A stretch of DNA of 64,000 nt from Salvia splendens (Eukaryota > Streptophyta > Magnoliopsida > Lamiales > Lamiaceae). Shown piece by piece: positions 22,081-32,984 of this stretch. The position numbers were made by a program, and so were the translations under genes. How positions within the stretch are numbered: the stretch's first letter is position 1; each line of letters begins with the position of its first letter. The notes under the pieces are model-generated. The model saw nothing but the letters and a program-made list of their open reading frames with translations. It was not told the origin of the DNA and did no database searches. The DNA lies in the NCBI RefSeq assembly GCF_004379255.2, contig NC_056042.1, positions 18,461,901 through 18,525,900 on the forward strand, written 5' to 3'.

Positions 22081-25000
22081 GTGGATCCCTGCATGTCTTA
22101 TTCTAGTGGGGAGGAGGATAATGAAGAGGTGAAAATGTTAGTGGTGCTTAGGATGCACCATGTTCAACAAGAGCTTGAGGAGCATAAGAAGCAAAGGTGC
22201 AATATCTTCCACATAAATTGCAAGGTGAGAGATAAAACTTGTTTGGTGATCATTGATGGGGGGAGTTGTGCCAATGTTGTGAGTGAGCAATTGGTGGCTA
22301 AGTTGGGGTTGGAGACCATCAAACATCCTAGGCCCTATAAACTTCAATGGTTGGGGGAAACAGCGGAGTTGAAGGTAAACACTCAAAGCCTTATGCCCTT
22401 GAAGAATGGAGTATTTGAAGATGAGGTGTTGTGTGATGTGATACACATGACGGCTTGCCACGCCTTATTGGGAAGGCCTTGGGAATTTGATAGGAAGGTC
22501 TACAAAAATGGGTAGACTGATGAGTATTTCTACATGCTCAATGGCTTGAAGGTTAGGTTGAAGCTTCTTTTGCCTAGAGATGTATTTGAGGCACACCAAC
22601 ACTTACAAAGGGAAAGGGATAGAGAGAAAAGGCTTGTGAGTGTGGGTGAGATAAAAAAATCAAGTGAGAGTGCGGGTGGTGAGAGCAAGTCAAAAACACC
22701 TAAAAGAGAAAAATCTCAAGCACGGGAGGGAAAAGATTGCTTGATAGCTAGGACCTCCGAACTTGGGTGGGCTCTTAAAAGTCGTTCAACCATTCTTCTC
22801 ATGGTCTGGAATGATTTATGTTTAAATTCTAACACTAACCCTTGTCATTTGGTGATTGAAAGTGTTTTGCAAGGTTTTAAAGATGTCTTCTCGGATAAGC
22901 TTCCCAACGAGCTTCCACCCATGTGAGGGATTGACCACCAAATTGATTTCGTGCAGGGGTCCTCTCTTCCCAACCCGGCGGCATACAAGGCAAACCCAAA
23001 GGAAACTCATGAGCTTCAAAGGCAAGTTAAGGGACTCCTTGCCAAAGGTTTGACTGAGAATCCCTTTCACCTTGTGTCGTTCCCGTTATTTTGGTGCCTT
23101 AGAAGGATGTAACGTGGATAATGTGTGTTGATTGTAGGTCCATCAATAAGATCACTATTAAGTATAGACACCCTATACCTAGGCTAGATGACATGCTTGA
23201 AGATCTATGTGGCTCTACTTATTTTTCTAAAATTGATTTTGCAAGTGGATACCAACAAATTCGCATGAAAGAGGAAGATTAGTGGAAAACCGCTTTTAAA
23301 ACCAAGTTTGGCTTGTATGAATGGCTTGTTATGTCTTTGGGTTAACTAATGCCCCCTCTACTTTCATGCGTTTAATGAACCATGCGCTTCGTCCCTTTAT
23401 TAGAAAGTTTATGGTTGTGTATTTTGATGATATCTTGATTTATAGTAAAAGTGTGGATGAACATGCATGCCATCTTAGAAATGTGCTTGAAGTGTTAAGA
23501 ATGCATTCTTTGTATGCCAAATTTCCTAAATGCACTTTTTGTGTTGATGAGGTTGTGTTCCTTGGGTTTGTTGTGGGAAGGGATGGTGTGAAGGTAGATA
23601 AGGAGAAAGTGAAGGCGATTAGGGAGTGGCCTACACCCAAGAATGTGAGTGAGATTTGATCTTTCCATGGCCTAGCAAGCTTCTATATGAGGTTTGTGAG
23701 GGATTTTTGTACTAAGGCCTCCCCTTTAAATCATCTCGTGAAGAAGAATGTAGAGTTTAAGTGGGGAGAGGAGCAAGAGAAAGCCTTTAACACCTTGAAA
23801 AATGACCTTACCCATGCTCCTTTATTAGCCCTTCCAAACTTTGAGAAAACCTTTGAGTTGGAGTGTGATGCTAGTGGGGTAGGAATTGGTGGTGTGCTCA
23901 TGCAAGAAGAGAAACCCATAGCTTATTTTTTCGAGATGCTTGGCCAAGCCCAATTGAATTATCCTACCTATGACAAGGAGTTGTGTGCCATTGTGAGATG
24001 TCTTGAGAATTGGCAACACTATCTCATGCATAGGGAGTTTGTGATTCACACCGACCATGAGTCCATCAAGTTCCTAGGGGGACAACATAAGCTTGATAAG
24101 AGGTATGCTAAGTGGAGTGCTTTTCTAGAAACTTTTCCTTATGTGATGAAGTATAAGAAGGGTAAGGAAAATGTGGTTGTCGATGCTCTTTCTAGGAAGC
24201 CTCATAATCTTTTGCTTTATAATGTTATGAATGAGAACCATGCTATGTGTTTGAGGAAACAATTTCTTGCCATGTGTGCTTCCAAGTATGTGGGCTTTGA
24301 ATTTCTTAAAGATTTGTATGAGCATGATCATAACTTTGCTACCATGTATGAAGCTTGTGAAAAAGGTGCTTTTGATAAGTACTATATATTGGATGGTTAT
24401 TTGTATAGGGACAACAAGCTTTGCATTCCTATTTGTTCTCTTCGTGACTTGTTGATTAAGGAATCTCATTTGGGTGGTTTGATGGGACATTATGGAGGGT
24501 TGAAAACTTTTGATATTTTGAGTGAACACTTCTTTTGGCCTTGCATGAAGAAACATATTGAGAGATTTTGTGGACAATGCATTGAGTATAGGCAAGCTAA
24601 ATCCAAGTCTAGTAATTTGGGGCTTTACACTCTTTTGCCTCCGCCTATACACCCTTGGGTAGATATCTCCATGGATTTTGTGCTTGGTATACCATGTCTT
24701 CTGGGAAGAATGATAGCAATTCTGTGCTGATAGATAGGTTCTCCAAGATGGCTCATTTCATTCCATGTAGGAAGACAAATGATGCTAAGTTTATTGCCAA
24801 TTTGTTCTTTAGGGGGGGTAGCCAAGCTACATGGGATTCCAAACACAATTGTGAGTGATCGGGATGTCAAGTTTTTTAGTTTTTTTGGAAGACTCTTTGG
24901 GGGATGTTGGGTACTTAGCTTCTCTTTTCTAATACCGCCCACCCCCAAACGGATGGTCAAACGGAAGTAGTTAACCGGTAATTAGGTGCTCTCCTTCATG

Positions 25001-25671
25001 CCCTTATTTTTGAAAATAGAACTTCTTGGGAGGAGTGCCTACCTATTGCCGAGTTTGCCTATAATAGGACCATGCATTCTACTACTTCTCTATCCCCTTT
25101 TGAAGTTGTATATGGTTTTAATCCTCTTACCCCGTTGGACTTGTTCACGGTAGACTTGCCTTTGCCATATTTGTTGGATGTAGGTGGTGCAAAGAAGGCT
25201 CAATTTGTGAAGGATTTGCACTTTCAAGTACAAGAGCTGATCCGTCAGAAGGGTGAGCAAGTATCCCGACAAGTGAATAAGGGGCGCAAGAAGGTTGTCT
25301 TCCAACCCGGGGATTGGGTGTGGGTGCACTTTAGGAAGATAGGTTTTCCCGACAAGACCAAGGGGAAACTTGCACCGAGAGGAGATGGTCCATTTCTTGT
25401 GTCGGAGTGCGTCAATGATAATGCCTATGTGATCGACTTGCCCGGTGAGTACAACGTGAGTTGCACTTTCAATATGGCTGACTTGAGCCCGTTTGATTTT
25501 ATAGGGTGTTCGGATTTGAGGAAAAATCCTTTCCACGAAGGGGAGGATAATACGACCCCATGTGGATGCCCCACGACGAGGTCCATGGCGAGGCGACTAT
25601 GGGTGGGCTCTCTACTTTGGTGCAAAAGGCCATGCTGGTGGAGTCCAGGAAGAACGGGGAACCCGCTATGA
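22081..25671 (+). pseudogene. pol of CRM-like element (PR-RT-RH-INT), broken
   Basis: In order: protease (DGGSCANVVSEQL, 22250-22300), RT core with [11 protein letters not shown] (catalytic FDD near 23418-23435), RNase H ([28 protein letters not shown]), integrase zinc finger and catalytic core, and C-terminal domain (GDWVWVHFRK...LAPRGDGPF). Stops at 22513, 22923, 23280, 23343, 23657 and 24728 and several frame slips disable it. The second cysteine pair of the integrase finger is GQCIEY, where Cys is expected at the Tyr, so the finger is also lost. The last frame runs 120 bp into the 3' LTR with a CPTTRSMARR tail. Confidence 0.85.
25537..25547 (+). other. Polypurine tract
   Basis: GAAGGGGAGGA directly before the 3' LTR at 25548; the plus-strand primer for this element. 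It overlaps coding sequence of the pol tail. Confidence 0.7.
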
Positions 25672-26395
25672 GAAACTTGCTGAAATTTGAAGGAAGAAGC
25701 ATTCGACCCGACCGGGTAGGATTTGCTGCAACAAACCACTTGGCCGGGTACAACCTTCTGGAGAAGCTGCAGCCAAACTTCTCCACCTGGCCAAGTACCC
25801 ATGTTGCCACTTGCCTAGGTGACTTGGCCAAGGTGTGAAAGGGTCAGAGAGTTTCACCAGGCCGGGTGACATTTTGGTCATCTCGTCCACCCGGCCGCGT
25901 AGTGCACGGACAGAAGCCTGAGTCCAGAGACTTTCACCTGGCCGGGTTGAGTGACGCTGCTTAGATTGTGTGGGCCTTTTACTTGGGATTTGGGCCTAAA
26001 CTATAAACACCCCTTTTTCCCATTTTATTCTTTAGTTTTGGCTGAAATCATATACTTAGAGATTTGTTCCTCTTGAAGAGGGTTTTCATCTAATTCCTAG
26101 ATTTAGGTTGCTTGGTTCATCAATTCCTAGTGAAGTATGGATCAAGTAGAGGTATGCTTTGAGGATTGTGGTTACCTTGAAGATCTAGCCATGAATGCAC
26201 ATTAGTCATGTTGTAAGTGTCTTAGCTTACTTCATCAATGACTTTGTATTACAATTTTCACACTATCCAATGTTAATCCTTCTTGTTTCATCTTAGATTC
26301 ATGAATTCTTGTTGGGTCTATGATTTGCCTTTGTTTAGTTTGACAAATTGAAAATCTATTTCACCAAAAATATTGATCAAGCATCTACAATTGGG
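25548..26395 (+). repeat. 3' LTR of CRM-like element, end-truncated
   Basis: Starts TAATACGACCC (left copy TGATAGGACCC) and matches the left LTR up to ATTGGG at 26395, after which the two diverge; about 40 bp of LTR end are missing. Lacks a 31-bp segment present at 17683-17715 of the left copy. TATA-like ACTATAAACACCCC at 26000-26013. Keeps about seven ACCCGGCCGGGT-like palindromes, more mutated than in the left copy. Confidence 0.8.
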
Positions 26396-26546
26396 ACACG
26401 AATGGGATGACTGCTGCCCCTCTTCACTATAGTGGGTTAAGTTGGAACACTTGACTTGCAAGATTAAACTAACTAAAGTGAACTGATCCACTTTATTAAA
26501 TCTACTTGATCAACTCCTCATAAAATCCCCTGAAATGGAAAAACAG
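26396..26546. repeat. LTR-like flank left of the hAT element
   Basis: 151 bp without coding potential, continuous with 30894-31838 once the hAT is removed (target AAAAACAG). The right-hand part resembles a minus-strand Athila-type LTR, so this is probably its other end. Weakly supported. Confidence 0.35.
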
Positions 26547-26559
26547 TAGGGCTGTCAAA

Positions 26560-26740
26560 TTGGATATCGGGTATTGGATACCCGATACCCGAACCCGAAA
26601 ATATCGGGTAATTGGATACCCGATACCCGAAAAATCGGGTTTTGGGTCGGGATCGGGTATTGGGTTATTGGGATTTTCGGGTATCGGGTTACCCGATACC
26701 CGATCGGGTAATACCCGAATACCCGAAATACCCGAAATTA
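26560..26740. repeat. hAT left subterminal repeat array
   Basis: Dense, both-orientation copies of GGGTA/TACCC in contexts such as CGGGTATCGGGT and CCCGATACCC. Such arrays are the transposase-binding subterminal repeats of hAT elements. The matching right array is at 30715-30875. Confidence 0.8.
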
Positions 26741-26759
26741 ATAATGTTTAATTTAATTT

Positions 26760-27664
26760 ATCAATTAATTCAATTAGGGTCTAGGGAGGGTACACATACA
26801 CATTAGTTACACAACACAACTTACACTCCCGTCTCCCTGACGCCGCTCCCTATCTCACTTGTCTCCCCTCGGCTGCGCCTCTCACCCTCACCCACGACCC
26901 ACCGACGACGAGCACCACCGCCTGAGCACCACCGAGCTTGTCGTCTTCTCTGCGGCTCCTCCATCTCCCACACGCAGACGCAGTCCGCTAAGCCCTCTCC
27001 GGCTCTCCCTCTCGGCCCAAGCAGTGGCCTCCCCGCCACCACCGCCCTTCGCCGCCTCCGCCATCTGAAGATTGAAGAAGGTATGAATGTTGCTTCAATT
27101 TACAGTTTAATTTTATGCATTCTTCTTTCAATTGTACTATGAATGAAATTTATTATAACTATATAAATAAATATTTTAACACCATTGTTCCAAAGAATTT
27201 GATGTTATAAGAAGGTGGGTTGGAAGAGATAAGATTGGGCTGTCAAAGTATGATAATTGATGATGAAATTATGCCTTTCTTGCAGACAATTTTGTTGGGT
27301 GAAATGCTTCTGACTTTCTTCTTGGATGTATTTATGAACTTGTTATCGTTTTGGGAGAATCAGAATTAAACGAGGTGATGCTGGTACATTCTTTGCAAAA
27401 ACTATTTTTTCAAAAAATGGATAGGGCATTATGCAACTGTTACGAAATCAATTTGATGAAATGCTTCTTGCATAAGCATTCTTTGTGAAATTTACTTTTT
27501 GAAATTAGATTTCAATTCTAATTCAAGATAGTGCTTCACTGCTTATTTTCCTCTCTGTCTCTCTGATGTATTTGGACTTCATTTGCAATTTATTTGTTGT
27601 TGTTTTGGACTTCATTTGATGAAGCAACTTGTTGATATGATATGTGTAACTTCAAACTTGTAGG
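26760..27664 (+). other. hAT promoter and 5' leader with intron
   Basis: A GC-rich leader (26820-27080) precedes a likely noncoding-exon donor AAG|GTATGAAT at 27081 and an acceptor TTGTAG ending at 27663, one base before the transposase ATG. Intron of 583 bp, T-rich as in plants. Leader frames are not conserved-looking. Confidence 0.6.
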
Positions 27665-30119
27665 ATGGCTGAAAGTCAAAGTGGAAGATCACCCAATTGT
27701 CCAAACATATCACCATCGCCTTTGAACACGCAACAAGATAGCAACATTCTTCTAAATGACCAAGATTTAGAAGATGTTTCCATATTAAAGGATATAGAAG
27801 AGGAAGATGTAGATGTCGATGTTAGTCAATCACGATCAAAGAAAAGAAAAACTGAGATAAAGAAGGAGCCAAGATCTGTTCATTGGAAGGATTACGAAAG
27901 AGTGAAGGTTATGGAAGGCAATCCTCCTATTGAGGTGGTGAAAGGAAAGTGCAAACGTTGTGAGGTTCTAATTGCAGCTGACCCGCGTTGGTGTGGAACT
28001 AATGGTTTAAAAAACCATACCCTTTCCTGTTCGAAGAAATTTGCACAAGGGGAAGGCAGCAATAAAGGTCAAACTATGTTGAATTATGTCGTAGATGCAA
28101 CGAGTGGCAATTCATCTTTGACTAGTTGGAAGTTTGATCAAAAGGCGAGTAGACTTGCTCTGTGCGAGATGATCATCGTTGACGAGCAACCATTCAGGAT
28201 GGTGGAGTACGAGGGTTTTAGAAGATTCTGTAAAACTAGTATTCCACAACTACATCTTCCTTCAAGACAAACAATAAGAACTGATTGTGTGAAGTTGTTC
28301 CTTGAGCGCAAACATGGTTTGGCCAAGTATTTCAAGAAAGAGGGCATGGGTAGAGTATCAATCACGAGTGATTGTTGGACGGCAGTGAATAACTCAAATT
28401 TCATTTGTGTTACTGCACACTTTATTGACAAAGAGTGGAGATTGCATAAGAGGATAATAAGTTTTTCCTTGATTGAAAGTCATAAAGCGGCAGACATTGG
28501 TGATTCTATAATCACAACGCTGAAGGATTGGGGATTGACGTCTCTTTTTTGCTGCACAATGGATAATGCATATGCAAATGATGGAGCTATTGGAGATGTC
28601 AAGTCTTACTTGAACAAGTTTAATAGTGATGTTTTGGATGGTAAGTATTTTCATATGCGTTGTGTAGGTCACATTCTCAACTTGATTGTTCAATATGGGC
28701 TGGAAGAAATTGGCACTTCAGTGCGCCGAGTGAGGGAGGCCGTCAAGTGGCTCACAAGTTCACCAAAAAGAATTTTACAATGGGCAAAGGTGGTGAATAT
28801 TCTTGCAGACAGGATTGATTGCAAGAAAGCATTGTGCTTGGATGTCCCCACTCGTTGGAACTCGACTTACTTGATGCTTCAGTCTGCCATACCTTATGAA
28901 GAGGCATTCCAGCTCTACAGTCAAATGTATCCTTCTTATAAAAAAGATTTGAGCCAAAAGAAGCACAATGATGCCTTCATTGGATTGCTTGAGGGACAGG
29001 ATTGGATAAATGTGAAGAAGATGATTGAATACTTACAGAAGTTCTACGAGTTGACTGTCCTCATGTCTGGCACCAAATATCCAACTTCACACATTTTTTT
29101 CGCTGAAATGTGTGATATCTTTGATCTCATCTCCGAATTGGAGGTTAGTGATGATCATGAAATAAGTTCAATGGCCATGAAGATGAGGTAAATACTTAAA
29201 TTGTTTCTTTGAATCACATTTTTTTCGCTGAAATGTGTGATATCTTTGTTTCTTATTATTAAGTTTCATTTTTTTCCTTAAATAATAGGATGAAGATTGG
29301 AAAATATTGGGCTGAGGACATGGAATTAAATCCAAGGATGAACAGGATCTTATACATTGCTGCAGTGCTTGATCCGAGACAAAAGATGAATCATGTTGAG
29401 ACATGCTTCAAGTCAATCTATGGAGATGCAAGAGGGGAAATCATGGTAAGAGATGTTACATACGCATTGAATGAGTTGTTTGACTATTATGTGGCACAGA
29501 AAGAGGCTCAGAATCCTGCTCAACATCAGAAAAATGCTGCCAATGAGAATATGCGCCGTCAAGGGAGGTCTGATTGTCGAGGATCCCTTAGTCTCGTGGG
29601 CTTGAGAGGTAATCGGCAGGCCAACAACAATGCAAATGAGCTCGCTGTTTATCTTACTGAAAACAATCACATAGAGGACAAGGAAGACGTAGACCACTTT
29701 GATATCTTGAAGTGGTGGTCGGAGAATCCACGTTACCCCATTCTGAGTGAGATGGCAAGGGATATTTTGGCTATTCCCATTTCCGGTGTTGCATCTGAGT
29801 CTGCATTTAGCTTGGGAGGTCGTGTTCTCACTCCGTATAGAAGCTCATTAGCTCCTTGTATGGTCGAGGCTTTGGTTTGTGCTTCAGATTGGTTGAAGAG
29901 TATAAATGTGGAAAAGAAATGTAATGAAGACATGTCTGAAGAATTAGCCAACATTGTACTTGACGAGTTTCAAAGAGGTAAGTTATATTCATTACATTTC
30001 ATTTCAGTTATACATTATACTTATTTGTTGTTGTTTTATTGTTTATCCATGTAGTTTTAGCCACCACTGGAGTTCGAGAGGTTGGTCAATCAGTCGTTGG
30101 GTCCACTATGCCACAATGA
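27665..30119 (+). CDS. hAT transposase, three exons, open
   Basis: Exons 27665-29187, 29289-29977 and 30055-30119 join in phase to 758 codons; introns are GTAAAT..AATAG (101 bp) and GTAAGT..TGTAG (77 bp). Residues 70-125 form a BED-type zinc finger (C96, C99, H118, C122) for DNA binding after an acidic N-terminus with KKRK. The RNase H-like nuclease core has Asp236 (ITSDCWTA) and Asp300 (TMDNAYAND), with CVGHILNL and LDVPTRWNSTYLML landmarks. The C-terminal hAT dimerisation domain spans WWSENPRYPILSEMARDIL to GVASESAFSLGGRVL, with the expected Glu in SESAFS. No internal stop or frameshift was found, so it may still be functional. Confidence 0.88.
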
Positions 30120-30714
30120 AGATGATTAGATGGAGAACGATGGATTTTGGATGAAGAATGAATGAATGATGGATTTTCTCCAAATTGACTATTAGACTTA
30201 TGTTATATTGTTATGTCACTTGAACTTATGTTACTTATGGATTATGGATTGGAGATTATGACTTTATTGACTTGTGATATTTTGAATTTAAATGTGTGGC
30301 CAGTGTGGGAATCATTCTCCATTGACTGATTTGTGGAATGAGACTTGTGGAATCTTTCTTCTGTGCTTTCTACTCATTATAAGAAACTAATATCCATTGT
30401 CCTCAGACAGTAGAGCAGAAAAAGAACTGTCAGAAAATATTCTTATAAATCCTCTCGTGAAAGTGAAAGCATGATTAAAACAAAGCAACAGTTCACAAGT
30501 TAGTTATGGAAGCACCCAACTACCTATGTACACCAAAACATTTCCTATGAAAAATTACCAAAATGCAAGCAAAAAGACATAAAAAAGCTCATACATCAAT
30601 ACGGCTATAATTTATAGGGATTTTGGGTTTGAAACGTTGAGGGAGAGTCAAATTTCATCAATCAATGATTGATTTCGAGAGAGAAAAAGAAGCATTTTTT
30701 GGAGCATTTTTTAA

Positions 30715-30875
30715 ATCGGGTATTTCGGGTACCCGATTTATCGGGACTGGATACCCGATTCGGGTATCCGGGTACCCGAAAATTTTTTCGGATCGGGTAT
30801 CGGGTAGCAATTTTTTGGATTTTCGGGATCGAGTACCCGAAAATTTCGGGTCGGGTACCCGCGGGTACCCGATTT
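30715..30875. repeat. hAT right subterminal repeat array
   Basis: Same GGGTA/TACCC words as the left end, including CGGGTACCCG and GCGGGTACCCG, running up to the right TIR. Less regular than the left array. Confidence 0.8.
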
Positions 30876-30893
30876 GACAGCCCTAAAAAATAG

Positions 30894-31838
30894 AATAAAG
30901 TGACGATTGTCAGTCTTCTGCAAAATGTACGATAAAGTAAAACTCTCCCAACGACTTCATCTTCTTCACAGAATCAACATGGAAAACAGCGTAAAGCTGA
31001 TCTGGATGATTACTAGTAATGAAACAACATAACAACTTGCAAACTTAAATCTACTCCTAAGAACTGAACTACGTTCACGTAAACAAGAAGCTAACCCATA
31101 CTCATGCAGAAATCCAAAATCATCTATCAGATCTAAACGTCCTAACACATTTCATCCATAATTCTCCTTTGCAATCAAATGAAACATAAATCAAAGACCC
31201 AAATACATCAGATCAAACCGCAACAATCATTTTAGCTAGCAACATGAAATTCCAACGAGGAAATGAGATCACAATACTGAAATTACTGAATCTGAAAGTC
31301 ATGAGTAGCAACAAAAACATAGACCGAAAGTAACTAAGAAAACAGGAAATTGTTTCATCTCTCCTTCTCAGAGCGGAATAACCAAAATGACCGATTACAG
31401 TGACAAAAACCAAAACCAAACACCTTCAAGACTAAACTAAAATAGGAACCAAGCATGTATGCAGTGGAATTAGGAGTGTGGAGTGTTGGGAGCTCCCATT
31501 TCATTTCTGGAAAAGAGATGAAAACTAATTACCATTGTTCATTCGAAGCTGCCTCCTTACTCCTTCTCTATTTCCATTTATAGGAGGCATGAGGTCTTGA
31601 TCCTTACGGCATTTGTTCTCTGAAAAATCTGCTTTACCCTTTGCCCTTGGGGATCTTTCTTGTGTGACACATTAGTCTTCTAACCAGGTGCTCCCGCTGC
31701 ATGCCATTTGATCCAATTTGATCCATTTGCGCAGTGAATTTAACTCCTTCTCCTGATCCATTCGTCCGCCCAGTTGATAAACTTGTTTTATGAAAATGGC
31801 GAACTTTCATGCATACCTAGCTCAAAATTAGACGTTAG
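30894..31838 (-). repeat. Probable Athila-type LTR fragment
   Basis: Noncoding, interrupted on its left by the hAT. On the minus strand it starts near 31838 and has GCTAGGTATGCATGAAAG close to that end, comparable to the ATGCATAGGTCTAGG near the start of the Athila LTR, and a TATA-like TATAAATGG at 31576-31584. Similar A-rich text to 11400-12000 follows. Related but diverged family; assignment is tentative. Confidence 0.4.
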
Positions 31839-32470
31839 TTTACAGAATTTGATGTAGTTTTATGATAGAACACATGCGTGAAATGAGGTAATAGTTTCCT
31901 CCAAGTAATAGGAAAGATGGAATTTTCTTGCCCCATAGGTTAAGGAAAAGATTTGGCTTAACAAGGTAATAGTTTCTTTCCTTCCTTAAATTTTCGACAG
32001 CACTTGACAGCATTGCGCAGTCTTTGTAGAAACACCAAAACTTTCTGCACAGAACTCCGATTGAGATGATCTTAGTATCAACGCGAAGATATTTCAAAGA
32101 AGAAGAGAATGGTATGTAGCACACCCTTATAGGACTTCAAAATCGCCGGAAATTTGGTTTGAATTGGGAATACTGCGCGCGAACAGGTCCAGCGGCCGCT
32201 GGCATGGGTCCAGCGATCGCTGGACAGCTCCAGAACTCTTTGGACACGTTTCCAGCGATCACTGCATTGTGTTCAGCTGGCCGTTGGGTTGCGCTTCAGT
32301 TCCAGCTTCCAGAATTTGACATTTTTATGCCCTTTTTCAGCTCTATTTTACACATTTCTCACAAAACATGTCAAAACATTTAAATGGATAAAATATACAA
32401 AATATGGACATGAAATGTTATTTTGCCATTAAAAACGGACCAAATAAAGGCTTAAAACAGAGCAAAATTT
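31839..32470 (-). repeat. Gypsy family X LTR fragment, minus strand
   Basis: Inverse-orientation homologue of 14060-14620: shared GAAGCTGGAACTGAAGCGCAA, TCTCAATCGGAGTTCTGTG and TATTACCTTGTTAAGCC blocks. Contains palindromes CAGCGGCCGCTG (32190-32201), CAGCGATCGCTG (32211-32222) and CAGCGATCACTG (32253-32264). Probably a solo or truncated LTR. Confidence 0.65.
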
Positions 32471-32693
32471 GAGCATATAAAAAACGTCAGGGAATAGATC
32501 AGAAAAATCGCTTACGACAGGAACGTCTTCCACCTTAAAGTCCATCTTCTCCTCCCCAGCCAAGTACACAAGGTACGCAGGTCACCCATTTCGGCAGCAA
32601 CGTGTTCCACCTTCAAGATCCCTCACCAGACCACCATCGGCTTCCTCTGGTGCCACTTCCATGTACCTTGCACTCATGTTGATAGGCCTATTG
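32471..32693. other. Unassigned sequence
   Basis: No gene or repeat end that I can support; short, moderately GC-rich, perhaps retroelement internal debris. Confidence 0.3.
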
Positions 32694-32805
32694 TGTTGGG
32701 GTTTGTATACTAAAAGATGATTCGAGCGTACATACCTTGTACAGTCAGCTTGTGCATGTTACGAGAAACGCCACGTCCACTTGTTTACCTAATTATGAGA
32801 ATAAA

Positions 32806-32849
32806 TAATATAATATAATATAATATAATATAATATAATATAATATAAT
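32806..32849. repeat. Microsatellite (ATAAT)n
   Basis: About nine pure 5-bp units inside the truncated copia 5' region. Confidence 0.95.
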
Positions 32850-32984
32850 GGTTTAATTATTGAAATATAATAAACCAGTCTAAGGCTTCCTACTAAGAAT
32901 GTCAAAGCAGGGAAATTCGATGAATCCTCATGAGTTTTCCAGTAGGGGACTTGGCCAGTTCTAGGGAAATTTGATGAATCCCAA

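Larger units (their letters stand above)
17290..26395 (+). mobile_element. CRM-like Ty3/gypsy retrotransposon, decayed, with nested Harbinger
   Basis: Plus-strand element: LTR (17290-18212), tRNA-iMet-like primer site, leader, gag, protease, RT, RNase H, integrase, polypurine tract, LTR (25548-26395). Gag is split by a PIF/Harbinger transposon at 19358-21106. The terminal coding frame runs past integrase into the 3' LTR without a classical chromodomain, as in CRM-group chromoviruses. Numerous stops and a large LTR divergence (including a 31-bp deletion in the right LTR) show an old copy. The last 40 bp of the right LTR are missing. Confidence 0.8.
26547..30885 (+). mobile_element. hAT DNA transposon, apparently complete (4339 bp)
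   Basis: Terminal inverted repeats TAGGGCTGTCAAAT at both ends; flanks AAAAACAG (26539-26546) and AAAAATAG (30886-30893) form an 8-bp target duplication with one mismatch. Both subterminal regions are packed with GGGTAcccg-type words. Between them lies a single plus-strand gene with a noncoding first exon and three coding exons. TIRs, duplication, subterminal arrays and an open transposase together make this a candidate autonomous copy. Confidence 0.93.

Noticed and set aside
26560..26806. Short proteins rich in DTRYP/GYPIP
   Set aside because: Translations of hAT subterminal GGGTA repeats.
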